Shown here in pieces: positions 36,214 to 45,860 of a stretch of 64,000 bases of DNA (positions are counted from its first letter, which is position 1; each line of letters starts with the position of its first letter). A model generated the notes under the pieces. That model had not been told where the DNA came from and searched no databases. It worked only from the letters and a program-made list of their open reading frames with translations. Both the position numbers and the translations under genes were made by a program. The stretch comes from Alphaproteobacteria bacterium (lineage in GTDB: Bacteria > Pseudomonadota > Alphaproteobacteria > Micropepsales > Micropepsaceae), in assembly GCA_016124635.1 (NCBI GenBank), contig WGNJ01000002.1, positions 124,001 to 188,000 on the forward strand. The letters are read 5' to 3'.

Positions 36214-36918
36214 ATGTCGAGCTCTGCTCTGGTCGAAATCGTGTTCCTCGCCGCAGTCGCGGCTTTCATCGCCTACAAGCTCTACGGTGTTCTCGGTCGC
36301 CGCACGGGCAATGAACGGACCCCGTTCGATCCGATGCGGCGCGAGCGTATCGACGCCCGCGGCGCGCAACCGGGCGATGAGAAGGTTGTTCAGCTGCCGC
36401 CGCGCCCGCGCGAGCTAGCGCGTGCGCCTGTCGTCGATTCGATCGAGTCCAAGCTGCCCGTCGGTTCACCGGTGGCGAAGGGCATTGCCGACTTGCGTCA
36501 AGTTGATCGCGACTTCTCGGCCGACGGTTTCTTGAGCGGTGCGAAAGTCGCGCATGAGATGATTGCCAAGGCTTTTGCCGACGGCGATCGCCGCGCATTG
36601 AAGCCGCTCTTGTCCGACGACGTCTATCGCGGATTCGATGATGCGATCACGGCGCGCGAGAAGGCGGGTTCCAAGGTCGAGTTTTCCTTCGTCGGCTTGA
36701 AGCAAGCGACACTGGAGGACGTGACGCTTCGCGGTCGCCTGGCGGAGATCACGGTGCGATTTGTCTCCGAATTGATCAGCGCCACGCGTGACGCCGCCGG
36801 TGCTGTCATCGAAGGAGCGGCCGGCGCCGTTCGCGAGGTGACCGACGTGTGGACCTTCGCGCGCGATCCGCGTTCGAGCGACCCCAACTGGAAGCTTGTG
36901 GCCACCGCCTCGGCCTAA
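36214..36918 (+). CDS. Tim44-like domain protein (TimA type)
   Basis: A 234-residue inner-membrane protein with one N-terminal membrane helix (LVEIVFLAAVAAFIAYKLYGV), a proline-rich linker and a C-terminal Tim44-like domain (from about residue 85: FSADGFLSGAKVAHEMIAKAFADGD). Bacterial homologues are related to mitochondrial Tim44 and are thought to assist protein handling at the membrane. It is divergent from secB across 268 bp and runs with mltA and smr in the same direction, the conserved alphaproteobacterial order. Confidence 0.93.
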   Translation: MSSSALVEIVFLAAVAAFIAYKLYGVLGRRTGNERTPFDPMRRERIDARGAQPGDEKVVQLPPRPRELARAPVVDSIESKLPVGSPVAKGIADLRQVDRDFSADGFLSGAKVAHEMIAKAFADGDRRALKPLLSDDVYRGFDDAITAREKAGSKVEFSFVGLKQATLEDVTLRGRLAEITVRFVSELISATRDAAGAVIEGAAGAVREVTDVWTFARDPRSSDPNWKLVATASA

Positions 36919-36931
36919 TCTAATCCCGGCG

Positions 36932-38143
36932 ATGATTCGCAGGGTATCGATCACCTTAGGCATTTTCTTCGCGCTATCGGCTTGCGCGCCGTCACCTTCA
37001 CCACCGACGACGCAACCGCCCGACAAGCTGGTCTTTCAACCGGCGACATTCGCAGCACTCAGCGGTTGGGACAACGCAGGCGTCCGCTCCGCGTACGCAG
37101 CGTTCGGCGCGACATGCGCCAAGCTCGTGCTGCGCGACGACGCCACGCCGTTCGGCGGCAGCGCCGATTACGGCATAGTTGCCGACTGGAAGCCCGCCTG
37201 CACTGCCGCGCTGAACTCGCCGAACCTATCTGACGCAGCGGCGCGCGGCTTCTTCAGCCGCTACTTCACGCCGGTCCGCGCGACGAACAACGGAAACGAG
37301 ACGGGCCTCTTCACCGGCTACTACGAGCCTGAGCTGAACGGCAGCCGCAAACGGCACGGTCGTTTCCAAACGCCGTTGCTGGCGCGCCCTCAGGATCTGG
37401 TGACGGTCGATCTCGGCGCTTTTCGCGACAACCTGAAGGGCGAGCGCATTGCCGGCCGAGTCGAAGGCGCGAAGCTCGTCCCCTACGCGGAGCGCGGTGA
37501 GATCGTTGCCGGCGCGCTCGGCTCCCGGGCCAAGGCGCTCGCCTATGTCGACGATCCGGTCGACGCCTTCTTCCTGCAGGTTCAGGGCTCAGGCCGCGTG
37601 AAACTTGCCGATGGCTCGGTTATCCGTGTCGGCTACGACGGTCAGAACGGCTTTCCCTACACCGCTATCGGCCGTGTCCTCGTCCAGCGCGGTGCGATCC
37701 CGAAGGATCAGCTTTCGATGCAGTCGATCCGGATATGGCTCGACGCGCACCCGGGCGACGCCCGCGCCTTGATGAACGAAAACGCGTCGTATGTCTTCTT
37801 CAAGGAGCTGCCGATCAGCGATCCGAACCAAGGCGCCCCGGGGTCGGCCGGCGTGCCGTTGACCGCGGAGGCAAGTCTCGCTGTCGACACGCGTTTTCAC
37901 GGCCTCGGCGCGCCCATGTGGATCGAAGCTCACGCGCCTGCGCGTGATGCCGCCCAGCCTGACGTCGATTTCGACCGCCTGCTCGTTGCCCAAGATACCG
38001 GCGGCGCCATTCGCGGCCCCGTGCGCGGCGACGTCTATTGGGGAGCCGGCAAAGTTGCCGAAAGCATCGCGGGCCGCATGGCGCACAAGGGAACGCTTTA
38101 CGTGCTTCTGCCCAAAGCGGTTGCCGCCAAGCTGAAACCGTGA
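36932..38143 (+). CDS. mltA: Membrane-bound lytic murein transglycosylase A (MltA), lipoprotein
   Basis: Cleaves peptidoglycan glycan strands to form 1,6-anhydro ends. The 403-residue protein starts at the ATG at 36932, giving a lipoprotein signal with lipobox LSAC near residue 19. The MltA domain (FTGYYEPELNGSRKRHGRFQ) and the 3D domain with catalytic Asp (LLVAQDTGGAIRGPVRGDVYWG) are present in order. It lies 13 bp after the Tim44-like gene and its stop overlaps the smr start (GTGA). Confidence 0.96.
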   Translation: MIRRVSITLGIFFALSACAPSPSPPTTQPPDKLVFQPATFAALSGWDNAGVRSAYAAFGATCAKLVLRDDATPFGGSADYGIVADWKPACTAALNSPNLSDAAARGFFSRYFTPVRATNNGNETGLFTGYYEPELNGSRKRHGRFQTPLLARPQDLVTVDLGAFRDNLKGERIAGRVEGAKLVPYAERGEIVAGALGSRAKALAYVDDPVDAFFLQVQGSGRVKLADGSVIRVGYDGQNGFPYTAIGRVLVQRGAIPKDQLSMQSIRIWLDAHPGDARALMNENASYVFFKELPISDPNQGAPGSAGVPLTAEASLAVDTRFHGLGAPMWIEAHAPARDAAQPDVDFDRLLVAQDTGGAIRGPVRGDVYWGAGKVAESIAGRMAHKGTLYVLLPKAVAAKLKP

Positions 38144-38739
38144 GCAAGCGCCGCGACCTTCATCCCGACGAACACGCGTTGTGGGAAGAAGTTGCACGCT
38201 CGGTCAAACCGGCGCGAAGCAAACGTGTCGCGAAGCCTCACACTCAGCCTCAGCTAAAGAGCGAGCCGGCGAAATCCTCGCCGCGTCAGCGGCATCCGGC
38301 CAAGCCGCAGAAGGCACCGGCCGAACCGCTTCGTGTACTGGCGCCAGTGACCCAGGGGCAAGCGATGCACGGGGTCGACGGCGGGACAGCCGAACGTCTG
38401 CGCCGCGGACGCATCGTGCCGGACGCCGTGCTCGACTTGCACGGCATGACGCAAGATCGCGCCTATGCCTCCCTTTTAAGTTTCATCCGCCGCCACCACG
38501 GCGAAGGCGCACGCTGTCTCCTGGTCATCACCGGAAAGGGCTCGACGAAGCGCGAAGACTCGGCGCCGGGCTTCGTCATGCCGGAGCGTTCGCGCGCCGG
38601 CATACTTAGAACCTTGGTGCCGCATTGGCTGAACCAAAGCGATGTTCGCAGCATGGTGGTTGGCGTTCAGAGTGCGCACCAACGCCACGGCGGCAGCGGT
38701 GCACTTTACGTCTACCTCCGCCGCAAACGCGCGCGCTAA
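38140..38739 (+). CDS. Smr-domain protein
   Basis: A 199-residue protein with a basic, low-complexity N-terminal half (KPARSKRVAKPHTQ and similar) and a C-terminal Smr domain: LDLHGMTQDRAYASLLSFIR, LLVITGKGSTK and GGSGALYVYLRRKR. Such domains bind nucleic acids and can have nuclease activity. The GTG start overlaps the mltA stop. Its stop is 3 bp from the stop of the opposing gene at 38743. Confidence 0.93.
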   Translation: MSKRRDLHPDEHALWEEVARSVKPARSKRVAKPHTQPQLKSEPAKSSPRQRHPAKPQKAPAEPLRVLAPVTQGQAMHGVDGGTAERLRRGRIVPDAVLDLHGMTQDRAYASLLSFIRRHHGEGARCLLVITGKGSTKREDSAPGFVMPERSRAGILRTLVPHWLNQSDVRSMVVGVQSAHQRHGGSGALYVYLRRKRAR

Positions 38740-38742
38740 TGG

Positions 38743-40941
38743 CTACTCGCCGTCGTCGCCGGAGAGCGGGTCTGGGACGATCTCGAGCATGACGCGCTCG
38801 CGGTCCGATCGCTTGGTCGGCACAACGCGCTGGCGGATGATCACTTCGTAGGGACCTGCTCCATCTGGAACGATCCGATCGGCCGGTACCCCAAGCCGCA
38901 CCAATTCGTCCTTCACCGCCTGCAAGCGCCGCCGCCACAGCTCGGCATCGTTCTCGCGCGGCCCTAGCGCGTCGAGACGCAATCGAACGACGCGATCCGT
39001 CTCCATGGCGCGCATGGCCGAATCCCGCAGCATGTTGAGTGCCGGCGCGGTCAGATTGGATTTGCCCTCGTAGAAGGCGATGAGCTTCGCTGTCTCCGGT
39101 GGCGCGTAGGGCGGAGGGCCGGCGACGGGTGGCGGCGTGGCATGGCCCTCGGATTCGGATTGCGGCGGCTCACCCTCGCCTTCATGCCCAGGCGGCGGCG
39201 CGGTCGTCTCGCCGGTTGTGGGAGACGTCGGATAGGAGGACGGTGGCGAGCCGCTCTCGCTCGGCTGCGGCCCGCTCGAACCGGGCGGCGGTTCGCTCGG
39301 CGTTGTCGGCTGCGCTCCAGGCATCGACGGCGGCTCGCTGGGCGCCGGTTGGCTCGATGGCTGCGTCGGCGGAGGCGCGCTCGGCCAGTCGATATGACCC
39401 GTACACCACATCGAGTCGGACGTGACGCAGGCGTCGCGCCAAGTCTCGTATGAATAGTAGAGACCACCGAGCAGAAGCAGCAGCAGCAATAGCCACGGCA
39501 GCCTCTTCAGCAGCCACACCAAGAACCACGGCGGCGGCTTGTCCGGTTTCGCGCCGGTGGGCCCGCATATCCACTGGTCACACTTTCCGTCTTTGTCGAG
39601 GCAGGTGGACCAGGTCGGATAGACGCCGAGGAACGAGGCATCCAGCCGCGAGGCGGCGGCACTGCCCCAGCCGCCTTCAGTCGGTTTGCGCTCAATCGTC
39701 TTCTTAAGCTTCTCGCCAAGGTCCTTGACGCTGCCGTGCACGCCGAGCAGCGGCCTGAGTACGCCGCCTTCCTGAAGGAAGAGCGTGCGCCCGGGCGGCG
39801 ATACCATCAACGGCGGCCGGTCGTAGACGACGTGAAGCGTGCGCTCGACGCGCCTGTGCAGCTCTTCGCGCGGCTTCAGCCAAATCTCCTTGCCGTGCGC
39901 GTTCGGGTTGCCGCGGACCAATGCCATCGTGCGCAGCGGCGCATTGTGCGCGTCGGGGATACTGGCGAAGTCCGGGCGGATCCTTTCGCCTTTGCGGCCG
40001 AGAAGTAGGTATTGCGTCTTATTGTCCGGCAGATCAGGTGGTCCGAACGAATAGACGTCCAGCAACACCTGAAGCTTGCGCAGCAGCGCGACGATTTCAC
40101 CGAGTGAGCCCGGCTTGTCCCAGCCTTCCTGATTGCCGGGAGGCTCCATGAGGCCTTTGGCGACAAGCGCCGCCGGGCCTTTGAAGTCGGTCAGCGTCGC
40201 TGAAGGAACACCGAAGCCGAGATTGATTGAACCGCCGGAGACGTTCTGGCCGAGACCTTGCGGCGGTGGCGGGAAGCTGCCGCCGCGCGCAATCGATTTC
40301 ATCAGATCGGAGCGATTGACCTCCTCGAGGACACGTAACGGATTTCGAGTGAGGTCGATTTCGACCTTGCTCATGTCCGGTCGAAGCAGCCTGCCGCGAT
40401 ATTGTTCGTCAGCCTGTGCGCCGACATAGATCGTCGTCAGTAGGCGGGTATACGTTTTGAGGGCGTCCTTCGCGTTCTCCCACTCGCGCGCTTCCTGCTT
40501 TTGGTATTCTTCTTCAGTGGGCGAACCGGTGGCTCGAAACACCCGGAGGCGATTGGCAACCCACTCGTCGAGCTGCGTGAAGTCCGGCAACGTACCGGCC
40601 GGAATGCCGCGTTCGTTCGCATAAAGGGCAAGAGCGATGTTGATGTGCTCGCGATGCGCGGCGAGCACGTAGCTCGTCGGCATGCAGGTCTCTGCAAAGA
40701 TCTCGAACTGACCCGTCGAGAGCGCTTTGACGGTGGCGCCTTCCCACTGCGTGATCGAATTATAGAAGGGCACGACGGCGAAGTTCGACTGTCCGCCCAT
40801 GAGGGCGTCGAGCGCCTCAGAGACCGTGTTGCGAAAGATGAGGTGGCCGACTTGGCTCGGCTCGAGCATTGCTCTTGCCGCCAAGTACGAATGCCCGCCA
40901 TCGCTCTCGGCAAAGCTGACGAACAGAGCCCCGTTCGACAC
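38743..40941 (-). CDS. Unusual fusion: prephenate-dehydratase-like domain, TM helix, Pro/Ser linker, OmpA-like domain
   Basis: A 732-residue protein. Residues 1 to about 110 resemble the first lobe of prephenate dehydratase (FAESDGGHSYLAARAML, then GGQSNFAVVPFYNSITQWEG). After a long insertion, a segment near residue 315-325 (PDNKTQYLLLGRKG) resembles the conserved TRF region, but with TQY. A membrane helix lies near residue 480 (WLLLLLLLLGGLYYSY), then about 100 residues rich in Pro, Ser and Glu, and a C-terminal OmpA-like region (AFYEGKSNLTAPALNMLRDS). With key catalytic residues altered it is more likely a ligand-binding or sensing protein spanning the inner membrane than an enzyme. I know of no described family with this order. 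Confidence 0.75.
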   Translation of the reverse strand: MSNGALFVSFAESDGGHSYLAARAMLEPSQVGHLIFRNTVSEALDALMGGQSNFAVVPFYNSITQWEGATVKALSTGQFEIFAETCMPTSYVLAAHREHINIALALYANERGIPAGTLPDFTQLDEWVANRLRVFRATGSPTEEEYQKQEAREWENAKDALKTYTRLLTTIYVGAQADEQYRGRLLRPDMSKVEIDLTRNPLRVLEEVNRSDLMKSIARGGSFPPPPQGLGQNVSGGSINLGFGVPSATLTDFKGPAALVAKGLMEPPGNQEGWDKPGSLGEIVALLRKLQVLLDVYSFGPPDLPDNKTQYLLLGRKGERIRPDFASIPDAHNAPLRTMALVRGNPNAHGKEIWLKPREELHRRVERTLHVVYDRPPLMVSPPGRTLFLQEGGVLRPLLGVHGSVKDLGEKLKKTIERKPTEGGWGSAAASRLDASFLGVYPTWSTCLDKDGKCDQWICGPTGAKPDKPPPWFLVWLLKRLPWLLLLLLLLGGLYYSYETWRDACVTSDSMWCTGHIDWPSAPPPTQPSSQPAPSEPPSMPGAQPTTPSEPPPGSSGPQPSESGSPPSSYPTSPTTGETTAPPPGHEGEGEPPQSESEGHATPPPVAGPPPYAPPETAKLIAFYEGKSNLTAPALNMLRDSAMRAMETDRVVRLRLDALGPRENDAELWRRRLQAVKDELVRLGVPADRIVPDGAGPYEVIIRQRVVPTKRSDRERVMLEIVPDPLSGDDGE

Positions 40942-41117
40942 CTACGGTCCCCCAACGAACACGCGAATACAAAAAGTGCCGGACCCAGCTTCCAGCACGT
41001 CACCGCTAGAAGTTAACGCTACAGGAAGCCAACGCGAAGAGCGAGCCGGGGTATTCGGTTAAGCAGGTGAATTCTGTGAGATCGATTTTGCGACCTAGGG
41101 TCGTCGCTTCGAAATTT

Positions 41118-41166
41118 TGCACGCAACAGCGCATATGCCGTACGCATCACACTGTTGCGCAATGCA
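41118..41166. repeat. Inverted repeat just downstream of hslU
   Basis: CGCAACAG and CTGTTGCG (8 bp, perfect) with outer TGCA/TGCA arms surround a 22-base loop, starting 19 bp after the hslU stop on the minus strand. No proper T-run follows, so it is a weak terminator at best. It separates hslVU from the PDT-like fusion gene. Confidence 0.4.
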
Positions 41167-41184
41167 CGCGGAATTCCCCTCACA

Positions 41185-42495
41185 CTAGAGAATGAACCGC
41201 GACAAATCCGCGTTTTTGGTTAACCCAGCCAGCTCTTTGGCGACGAAGTCCTTGTCCACGGTGACCTTTTGTCCGGTCCGATCCGGTGCATGGTACGAGA
41301 TGTCCTCGAGCACGCGCTCCATGACGGTCTGCAACCGCCGCGCGCCGATGTTCTCCACCGTTGCGTTCACCTCCGCCGCGGCGTCGGCCAGCGCGTCGAT
41401 CCCGTCATCGGTGAAGTCGAGCTCCACGCCCTCCGTTTGCATCAAAGCCTTGTACTGCTTGATGAGGCTCGCCTCGGGCTCCGTCAGAATGCGGCGGAAG
41501 TCGTCGCGCGTCAGCGCCGCCAGCTCGACACGGATCGGTAGCCGCCCCTGAAGTTCGGGCAACAAGTCCGAAGGCTTGGCCATGTGAAAGGCGCCTGAGG
41601 CGATGAAGAGCACGTGATCGGTCTTCACCGGCCCGTGCTTGGTCGACACCGTCGTCCCTTCGATCAGCGGCAGCAGATCGCGCTGGACGCCCTCGCGGCT
41701 CACGTCGCCGCCGCGTCCCTGCCCCTCGCGCGCGCAGATCTTGTCGATCTCGTCGAGAAATACGATGCCGTCGTTCTCGACGAGCGTGATCGCATCCTGA
41801 ACCAAGGCCTCGTTGTCGATCAGCTTGTCGGATTCTTCGGCGACCAGCGGCGCATGCGCGTCCGCAACTTTGATCCGCCGCACCTTCTGTCGCTGTCCGA
41901 AGGCTTTGCCGAGCATCTCGTTGAGATTGATCATCCCGATCTGCGCACCGGGCATTCCAGGAATGTCGAACGACGGCATACCGCCGCCGGAATCGGCGAC
42001 TTGAATTTCGATCTCCTTGTCGTCGAGTTCGTCGTTTCTGAGCTTGCGTCGGAAGGATTCACGCGTCGCCTCGGAGGAATCCCGCCCCACCAGCGCGTCG
42101 AGAATGCGGTCTTCGGCGGCCTTGTGTGCGCGCGCCTGCACCTCGCGCCGCCTGCGCTCCCTGAGCTGCGCGATGCCGATCTCGACCAGATCGCGAATGA
42201 TCTGCTCGACGTCGCGGCCGACATAGCCGACTTCGGTGAATTTCGTCGCTTCCACTTTGAGGAACGGCGCCTGAGCCAACTTTGCGAGCCGGCGCGAGAT
42301 TTCCGTTTTGCCGACGCCTGTCGGTCCGATCATCAAGATATTCTTCGGCAGAACCTCTTCGCGCAGGGCTTGGCTGAGCTGCTGACGCCGCCAACGGTTG
42401 CGCAAGGCGATCGCGACCGCCTTTTTGGCGGGCGCCTGCCCGACGATATAGCGATCGAGCTCCGAGACGATTTCACGGGGACTTAGAACGGACAT
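41185..42495 (-). CDS. hslU: ATP-dependent protease ATPase subunit HslU
   Basis: AAA+ unfoldase of the HslVU protease. The 436-residue protein has [16 protein letters not shown] at the N-terminus, Walker [11 protein letters not shown], the pore-loop [11 protein letters not shown], the I-domain insertion, Walker [10 protein letters not shown] and the C-terminal SRFIL tail that activates HslV. It starts directly after the hslV stop on the same strand. Confidence 0.97.
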   Translation of the reverse strand: MSVLSPREIVSELDRYIVGQAPAKKAVAIALRNRWRRQQLSQALREEVLPKNILMIGPTGVGKTEISRRLAKLAQAPFLKVEATKFTEVGYVGRDVEQIIRDLVEIGIAQLRERRRREVQARAHKAAEDRILDALVGRDSSEATRESFRRKLRNDELDDKEIEIQVADSGGGMPSFDIPGMPGAQIGMINLNEMLGKAFGQRQKVRRIKVADAHAPLVAEESDKLIDNEALVQDAITLVENDGIVFLDEIDKICAREGQGRGGDVSREGVQRDLLPLIEGTTVSTKHGPVKTDHVLFIASGAFHMAKPSDLLPELQGRLPIRVELAALTRDDFRRILTEPEASLIKQYKALMQTEGVELDFTDDGIDALADAAAEVNATVENIGARRLQTVMERVLEDISYHAPDRTGQKVTVDKDFVAKELAGLTKNADLSRFIL

Positions 42496-43053
42496 TTATT
42501 GCTTGGCCTCGAGCGTTTCGATCGTGATCTCGTCATTGGTGTAAACGCAGATGTCGGCGGCAATCTTCAGTGCGCGGCGTGCGATCTCCTCGGCGCTAAG
42601 GTCGAACGACATCAGCGCCCGTGCAGCGGCCAACGCGTAGTTCCCGCCGGAGCCGATGCCGATCAGACCGTCCTCGGGCTCCAGCACGTCGCCGGCGCCG
42701 GACAGGATCAAGCTGGTCTGCGTATCGGCGACGGCGATCATCGCTTCGAGACGGCGCAAATAGCGGTCCATGCGCCAGTCCTTCGCCAACTCGACCGCGG
42801 CGCGCGTGAGATTGCCGGGATGCTGCTCGAGCTTCGCCTCGAGCCGCTCGAACAGCGTGAACGCATCGGCCGTGGCGCCCGCAAAGCCGGTGATGACCTT
42901 GCCGCCGGCAAGCCGCCGCACCTTCTTGGCGTTCGCTTTGAACACGGTCTGACCGAGGCTCACCTGTCCGTCCGCCGCAATGACGACCTTGCCGCCTTTG
43001 CGCACCGACAAGACGGTTGTTCGCCGCCAGCTCTCATGCTCTCGCTCACCCAT
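42496..43053 (-). CDS. hslV: ATP-dependent protease proteolytic subunit HslV
   Basis: Threonine peptidase of the HslVU complex. The 185-residue protein begins [20 protein letters not shown]; the short leader would be cut to expose the catalytic Thr of [28 protein letters not shown] and [17 protein letters not shown] are family motifs. It heads hslVU, divergent from hisD. Confidence 0.97.
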   Translation of the reverse strand: MGEREHESWRRTTVLSVRKGGKVVIAADGQVSLGQTVFKANAKKVRRLAGGKVITGFAGATADAFTLFERLEAKLEQHPGNLTRAAVELAKDWRMDRYLRRLEAMIAVADTQTSLILSGAGDVLEPEDGLIGIGSGGNYALAAARALMSFDLSAEEIARRALKIAADICVYTNDEITIETLEAKQ

Positions 43054-43374
43054 GAATTTGTCGCCTTTCGTCTGCCATGCTTGCCCGCTATATGGCGCTC
43101 CAGCCTCGCCTTCGCAAATCCTTGAATTGGCCCGGCTGTGCCATATGGAACTGAGCTTTCAGCCGCCACCGGCAGCCGCATCGCGCGTTTGCATCACGCC
43201 GTTCATGCACCTGTCTCTGCCACGGAATTAATCATCGCCGCTATGCTAGATTTCTGCGGCGAAGTGGCAGACGCAGGGCGAACCCGGCGCATTCTATATG
43301 TACCGCCCGTGGCCTTTGCGGCAGGCTTGTCCATATTGATGAGACACTTGCCGCCGCACGAATGAAGGATCGCA
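43054..43374. other. Non-coding gap between hslV and hisD
   Basis: No gene is supported in these 321 bases. They must carry divergent promoters for hslVU and for the his operon. A heat-shock-like pair CTTGAA (43121-43126) and CCATAT (43141-43146) is present with 14-bp spacing, but it points towards hisD rather than hslV. The palindrome CCATATGG lies at 43141-43148. Confidence 0.5.
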
Positions 43375-44682
43375 GTGAAGATCGACGTTCAGCCAATTGC
43401 CAAGCTCGCGCCTGACAAGCGCGGTCGCTTGATGCGCCGCTCTGAGGCCGATATCGCGGCGCTCGACGACTACGTGCGTCCGTTGATTCAGCGCGTGCGG
43501 CAAGAAGGCGACAAAGCGGTCCGCGCATTGACCAAGGAATTCGACAAGGTCGATCTCGGCGACCTTCCGTTGCGCGCGACTGCGCAAGAGTTCGATGCGG
43601 CGCGCAAGCGCCTGCCCTCTGAAGTCATGCGCGCGATCGAAGTCGCCGTCGGCAACATCCGCCGCGGCCACGAGGATCAGCTTGGCCCCGCGCGGATCGA
43701 GACCAAAATTGCACCAGGTGTCACGATCGGCGAGCGCACGCTTCCGCTTGCCTCCGTCGGCCTCTATGTGCCGCGCGGCAAAGGCTCGTTCCCATCGGTT
43801 GTCATGATGCTCGCGATCCCGGCTGTGGTCGCCGGCGTGAAGAGGCCCGTGATCGTGACGCCGCCCGGCCCCAACGGCATCGTCGATGACGCGACGTTGG
43901 TCGCTGCCGAGTTGTCTGGCGTGAAAGAAGTCTATCGCGTCGGCGGGGTTCAGGCTGTCGCCGCGCTGGCCTATGGCACGGAGTCAATTCCGGCGGTGCC
44001 GAAAATTCTTGGTCCCGGCAATTCGTACGTCTCGGCCGCCAAACGCGCGCTTTTCGGCGTCATCGATCCGGGGATTCCGGCGGGCCCGAGCGAGTCTGCG
44101 ATCTACGCCGATGCGTCCGCGGACGCAGATCTTGTGGCCCACGATCTTCTTATAGAGGCAGAACACGGGCCGGATTCGACGGCCATTCTCGTGACCGAGT
44201 CGGAAAAGCTCGGCCGCGAGGTCGCGGCGCTCTTGCCGCAATTGATCGATGCGCTGCCTGAGCCGCGCCGCGCGTTCGTTACGACGAACTTCTCGGAGCG
44301 TAGCGGTGTCTTTGTCGCCGGAAACAAGGACGAAGCGCTCGCCTTCGTAAACGAATTTGGTCCGGAACATCTGTCCTTGCACGCCGACAATGCGGAAACG
44401 TTGCTCGATCGCATCGAGAACGCCGGCGAAGTGATGATTGGCAAGTTCGCGCCCATCACGCTCGGTAATTTCTGCGCCGGCACCAACGCCATTCTGCCGA
44501 CGGGCGGGCTCGCGCATTCGCATTCCTGTCTCGGCGTTCCCGATTTTCAAAAGCGCTCGTCCTTCGTCCAGGTGACGGAGGAAGGCTTTCGCGCGCTCGC
44601 ACCCACGGCGGCGACGCTCGCCGACTACGAAGGTTTCCCTGCGCATGCGCAGGCGGTACGCCGGCGGCTGAACCGAAAATGA
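43375..44682 (+). CDS. hisD: Histidinol dehydrogenase HisD
   Basis: Zinc enzyme for the last two oxidations of histidine synthesis. The 435-residue protein has VGLYVPRGKGSFPSVVMML, GVQAVAALAYGTESIP, the signature around GPGNSYVSAAKRALFG, and ADLVAHDLLIEAEHGPDS. The GTG start at 43375 lies after GAAGGA. Its stop overlaps the HAD/HisB-like gene by 4 bp, so it is the first gene of the his operon here. Confidence 0.96.
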   Translation: MKIDVQPIAKLAPDKRGRLMRRSEADIAALDDYVRPLIQRVRQEGDKAVRALTKEFDKVDLGDLPLRATAQEFDAARKRLPSEVMRAIEVAVGNIRRGHEDQLGPARIETKIAPGVTIGERTLPLASVGLYVPRGKGSFPSVVMMLAIPAVVAGVKRPVIVTPPGPNGIVDDATLVAAELSGVKEVYRVGGVQAVAALAYGTESIPAVPKILGPGNSYVSAAKRALFGVIDPGIPAGPSESAIYADASADADLVAHDLLIEAEHGPDSTAILVTESEKLGREVAALLPQLIDALPEPRRAFVTTNFSERSGVFVAGNKDEALAFVNEFGPEHLSLHADNAETLLDRIENAGEVMIGKFAPITLGNFCAGTNAILPTGGLAHSHSCLGVPDFQKRSSFVQVTEEGFRALAPTAATLADYEGFPAHAQAVRRRLNRK

Positions 44683-45860
44683 AGAACGCAGCGCCGATCG
44701 ATATTGCCGGCATTCTCCAAGTTCCCGCGACGACCAAAGCGATCATCTGGGACATGGATGGCGTGCTGGTCGATACGCTCACCGCCGATCATGGTCTCTG
44801 CGTGACAGCGGCGAAACGCGTTGTCGGGAGCGGCGATTGGATCGGCATCGAAGATGTGCGCCGCAATTTTGCGCTTGATCCGCCGTCGTTCTGGGCAGAG
44901 CTCACGCGCGCCGCGCCGCGAAAAGTATCGCCGCAGGAATTGGCGAAGCTCGTCGAGGTTTACGACGAACTGCGCGCAGAAACGAAGTTCGCCCTGCTTC
45001 CGGGCATCAGCGAAGTCCTGACCACCTGTGATGCCAAAGGCATCAAATGCGCGGTTGCCTCGAGCAATCCGACGGAAGTCGTCGACGACATCTTGGAGCG
45101 CGCGGGAATAAAGTCTCAGTTTGCTGCCGTTTCAGGCCTTGGCGCCAACGGCATCAAACCGAAGCCCGCCGGCGATCTCTATCGGCGCGCCGCCGAGGCC
45201 TTGCGTGTCTCACCGTCTCAATGTGCCTTTGTCGAAGACTCGATCACGGGACTGACATCCGGCAAAGCGGCGGGCTTGAGTTACGCAATCGCTGTCGCCA
45301 CCGGTCCGGCATCGTTCGATGACCTGACGGCAAGTACGCTTCCCGACGTGACGTATCAGAGGTTCGGACCGCGACGCTGCACGCTCGTCGACGGCAAGCC
45401 GATTCAAAAAACGCTCGACACACCGAACGATTTCGCCAGCCATATGGCCGAACATATTGCCTGGCGCCTCGGCGTCGGCATCGATCTCGCTTGGCGCAAC
45501 GATGATTGGTACGGCCTTGGCCACCTGATCGGCACCAGCGTCAAGCGCATTCCCTTCCGCAAGGGTTCGGCCTCGGCGCTGGGCATGATCGACGACGGCG
45601 CATCCGAAGTCCTGATCTCGCTCGACGAACCGCCGGGCCTCGATTTCAGCGTCCACTCGGATCTGTCCCGCGAGCGGATCGAGCGCATGCGCGTCGAGCA
45701 AATCAAGGCCGGCGCCGACCTTCTGAAGATGCTCGAAGGCTTTGCTGACGGTCTTGGCGCCCACATCACTGCGCGGATGTGTACGTTCGAAGATCCGCAC
45801 CACAGCTGGGAAGGTCTGTTCCGCGCGGTCGGTATTTGCTTGGCGAGGCTCCGGACATGA
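44679..45860 (+). CDS. HAD phosphatase fused to a degenerate HisB-like (IGPD) domain
   Basis: A 393-residue fusion. Residues 20-225 are a HAD hydrolase of the beta-phosphoglucomutase-like group: Asp25 and Asp27 in WDMDGVLVDT, ASSN, Lys in KPKPAG, and FVEDS. Residues about 230-393 align with imidazoleglycerol-phosphate dehydratase: His255 and His259 match the HMLDQ region and His374, His375, Glu378 (DPHHSWE) match the second HHxxE motif. The first HHxxED motif is replaced by YGLGHLIG. The HAD part could be a histidinol-phosphate phosphatase. It is not the HAD type of enteric HisB. It overlaps hisD and the next HisB-like gene by 4 bp each. Confidence 0.8.
   Translation: MKNAAPIDIAGILQVPATTKAIIWDMDGVLVDTLTADHGLCVTAAKRVVGSGDWIGIEDVRRNFALDPPSFWAELTRAAPRKVSPQELAKLVEVYDELRAETKFALLPGISEVLTTCDAKGIKCAVASSNPTEVVDDILERAGIKSQFAAVSGLGANGIKPKPAGDLYRRAAEALRVSPSQCAFVEDSITGLTSGKAAGLSYAIAVATGPASFDDLTASTLPDVTYQRFGPRRCTLVDGKPIQKTLDTPNDFASHMAEHIAWRLGVGIDLAWRNDDWYGLGHLIGTSVKRIPFRKGSASALGMIDDGASEVLISLDEPPGLDFSVHSDLSRERIERMRVEQIKAGADLLKMLEGFADGLGAHITARMCTFEDPHHSWEGLFRAVGICLARLRT

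Noticed and set aside
43121..43146. Heat-shock (sigma-32-like) promoter CTTGAA/CCATAT for hslVU
   Set aside because: It points to the plus strand, towards hisD, while hslVU is transcribed from the minus strand. It was left as a note in the gap entry.
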